From the NCBI GenBank assembly GCA_005800465.1, contig SYFI01000039.1:1-7490 (forward strand): a stretch of 7,490 nt of DNA. The letters run 5' to 3'. Below the pieces are notes generated by a model. The model did not search any database. It had not been told where the DNA came from and saw only the letters and a program-made list of their open reading frames with translations. This document shows, piece by piece, positions 6,630 to 7,490 of this stretch (within the stretch, counting starts at the first letter, position 1; each line of letters opens with the position of its first letter). Made by a program: the position numbers and the translations under genes. Origin of the DNA: Actinomycetota bacterium. GTDB lineage: Bacteria; Actinomycetota; Thermoleophilia; Miltoncostaeales; Miltoncostaeaceae.

Positions 6630-6926
6630 ATGCCAGACGACTCTGCTGTGACAACCGAGGATCACCTGCTTCGCCAGATGCGAGACCAGGTGATCGACAA
6701 CGACCTCAAGCTCATCCAGGCAATCAATTCCCGGCTCGCGCTGGTGGCACGCCTGCGGTCCTACAAAGATAACCACGGGCTAAGTTTCGTTGACCCCTCC
6801 CGCGAGGAGTGGATGCACCGATATCTGCAGGGCGCCAACAAGGGCCCGCTGTCGTCAGAGGGACTCGCCGAGATCTACGGACATGTGCTCGAACTGACCA
6901 AGCGCGAAACCGCGCGTCGCGCCTAG
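6630..6926 (+). CDS. aroQ: Chorismate mutase, AroQ class, stand-alone domain
   Basis: A 98-residue all-helical cytoplasmic enzyme that rearranges chorismate to prephenate, the entry to phenylalanine and tyrosine synthesis. Counting from the E. coli P-protein mutase domain, the active-site residues fall in register. R18 matches R11, R35 matches R28 (in INSRLALVARL), K46 matches K39, D55 matches D48, and R58-E59 match R51-E52 in DPSREE. The motif NKGPL (70-74) precedes the last helix EIYGHVLELTKRE. There T90 and T94 stand at the places of S84 and Q88, although an insertion makes this last part less certain. Length fits a single AroQ domain with no fused dehydratase or dehydrogenase. It diverges from tatA, has a -10 box seven bases before ATG, and its TAG overlaps the stop of the opposing DUF151 gene. 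No other aromatic-pathway gene is nearby. Confidence 0.9.
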   Translation: MPDDSAVTTEDHLLRQMRDQVIDNDLKLIQAINSRLALVARLRSYKDNHGLSFVDPSREEWMHRYLQGANKGPLSSEGLAEIYGHVLELTKRETARRA

Positions 6927-7411
6927 GACCCCTCGGCGAAGTCCTCGGGCGTCACCTGGTCGAGGAACTCCTTGAACTTCTCGACCATGTCGTCGTCGTC
7001 CTCGGGCTCATGCTCAAACTCGATGGCATTCCCGTCGAGTACCGCATCCACCGCGTAGATGGGCGATCCGGTGCGCACTGCCACCGCGATGGCGTCACTC
7101 GGGCGGCAGTCGATCTCGACATCCTCGCCGGATGTGCTCAGGCGAATCATCGCGTGAAATGTGGCGTCACGAAGTTCACTGATGATAACGCGGGCGACCT
7201 CGGCGTGAAGCTCTTTCACGAGGTTCACCAACAGGTCGTGCGTCATCGGACGGGGCGACTCTGTGCCCTGCAGCGTCATGAGGATCGCCGACGCCTCGGC
7301 ATGGCCGATCCAGATGGGAAGAAAGCGATTTCCCTCGACCGTCTTGAGCAGCACGATCGGCTGCTTGCCGACCATGTCGAAGCTCACGCCGTAGATGGCC
7401 ATCTCCTGCAT
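6923..7411 (-). CDS. Bifunctional nuclease family protein (BFN domain, DUF151)
   Basis: A 162-residue soluble protein with the full BFN/DUF151 domain. The order is MAIYGVSFDMVGKQPIVLLK at the N-terminus, RFLPIWIGHAEASAI (29-43), the RPMTHDLL segment (54-61), and the strongly conserved CRPSDAIAVAVR (102-113). An acidic linker (EHEPEDDDD) and a C-terminal helical tail KFKEFLDQVTPEDF, common in actinobacterial members, follow. The family is named for plant proteins with RNase and DNase activity. The role of bacterial members is poorly defined, so a nuclease activity here is by family name only. ATG 7411 is chosen because a TATCAT -10 box lies seven bases before it; ATG 7402, three codons in, is the alternative. 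It converges on the chorismate mutase gene with interlocked stops and diverges from a tRNA gene. Confidence 0.9.
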   Translation of the reverse strand: MQEMAIYGVSFDMVGKQPIVLLKTVEGNRFLPIWIGHAEASAILMTLQGTESPRPMTHDLLVNLVKELHAEVARVIISELRDATFHAMIRLSTSGEDVEIDCRPSDAIAVAVRTGSPIYAVDAVLDGNAIEFEHEPEDDDDMVEKFKEFLDQVTPEDFAEGS

Positions 7412-7418
7412 GGGGGCG

Positions 7419-7424
7419 ATGATA
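7419..7424 (-). promoter_or_regulatory. -10 box TATCAT for leaderless DUF151 mRNA
   Basis: On the minus strand TATCAT is followed by seven bases (CGCCCCC) and ATG 7411. This is the closest of the set to the TATAAT consensus. The C-run leaves no room for a ribosome binding site, so a leaderless message is likely and ATG 7411 is favoured over ATG 7402. Confidence 0.6.
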
Positions 7425-7451
7425 GCCCCGCGGCCGCCGGGGTTCTGGTGC

Positions 7452-7457
7452 TAACGT
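7452..7457 (+). promoter_or_regulatory. -10 box TAACGT upstream of the tRNA gene
   Basis: TAACGT fits TANNNT and ends ten bases before the first base of the mature tRNA. That would give a very short 5' leader for RNase P to remove. It is back to back with the DUF151 promoter across 27 bases. No -35 box was recognised. Confidence 0.45.
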
Positions 7458-7467
7458 CTCGCGCCGC

Positions 7468-7490
7468 GGGCGATTAGCTCAGGTGGTTAG
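7468..7490 (+). tRNA. 5' part of a tRNA gene, truncated by the window end
   Basis: The acceptor strand GGGCGAT is followed by the invariant T8-A9, the D-stem GCTC, and the D-loop AGGTGGTTA. The first base of the returning D-stem (G) is the last base of the window. The G18-G19 pair of the D-loop is present. The anticodon lies outside, so the amino acid cannot be stated; a D-arm of this form is common in Ile, Ala and Val tRNAs. The rest of the gene would run about 50 bases further. Confidence 0.85.

Noticed and set aside
6809..7477. 222-codon plus-strand open frame across the DUF151 gene
   Set aside because: It is antisense to a well-conserved DUF151 protein and overlaps the chorismate mutase gene; the translation shows no recognisable domain.

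Overview
This is a GC-rich, densely packed bacterial chromosome segment. It most resembles an actinobacterium, possibly of the deep-branching Thermoleophilia type. The clues are GC-biased third positions, a TatA/TatC pair without a visible TatB, a DUF151 bifunctional-nuclease-like protein, and -10 boxes (TANNNT) placed 6-7 bases before several start codons, as in the leaderless mRNAs common in Actinobacteria. The phylum is an inference; no rRNA or other firm marker is present. No insertion sequence, phage gene, CRISPR array or integrase was seen.

Layout. Positions 3-4471 and probably on to 5414 form a plus-strand run concerned mainly with cell-envelope glycans. It begins with the C-terminal end of a membrane protein that looks like a polysaccharide flippase. 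Next is a GT-C (GT39/ArnT-like) membrane glycosyltransferase, then a GT2 enzyme of the polyprenyl-phosphate sugar synthase (DPM1/ArnC-like) type. These three are joined by ATGA stop/start overlaps. A secreted DsbA-like protein that has lost the first cysteine of its CXXC motif follows. A UDP-glucuronate decarboxylase (UDP-xylose synthase) and a DrrA/NodI-type ABC ATPase without a permease partner complete the run.

From 5421 to 6562 the minus strand carries tatA-tatC. A 67-base divergent intergenic region with a 9-bp inverted repeat separates tatA from a stand-alone AroQ chorismate mutase (6630-6926). That gene meets, tail to tail, a minus-strand DUF151 gene (6923-7411), and the two stop codons share a single CTAG. 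The window ends in the first 23 bases of a tRNA gene (7468 onward).

How the genes may work together. The GT2 enzyme probably charges a polyprenyl-phosphate carrier with a sugar, the GT-C enzyme transfers that sugar outside the membrane, and the flippase moves a lipid-linked glycan. The decarboxylase would supply UDP-xylose. This is a family-based inference; the substrates cannot be read from sequence. The Tat, chorismate mutase and DUF151 genes look like ordinary housekeeping genes.

The best second-look items are the repeated leaderless-promoter geometry at four gene starts, with a possible fifth inside the GT2 gene. After those come the degenerate DsbA-like protein, an altered signal-peptide-binding loop in TatC, and the inverted repeat between tatA and the chorismate mutase gene. 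I do not see convincing evidence of a wholly new biological system.
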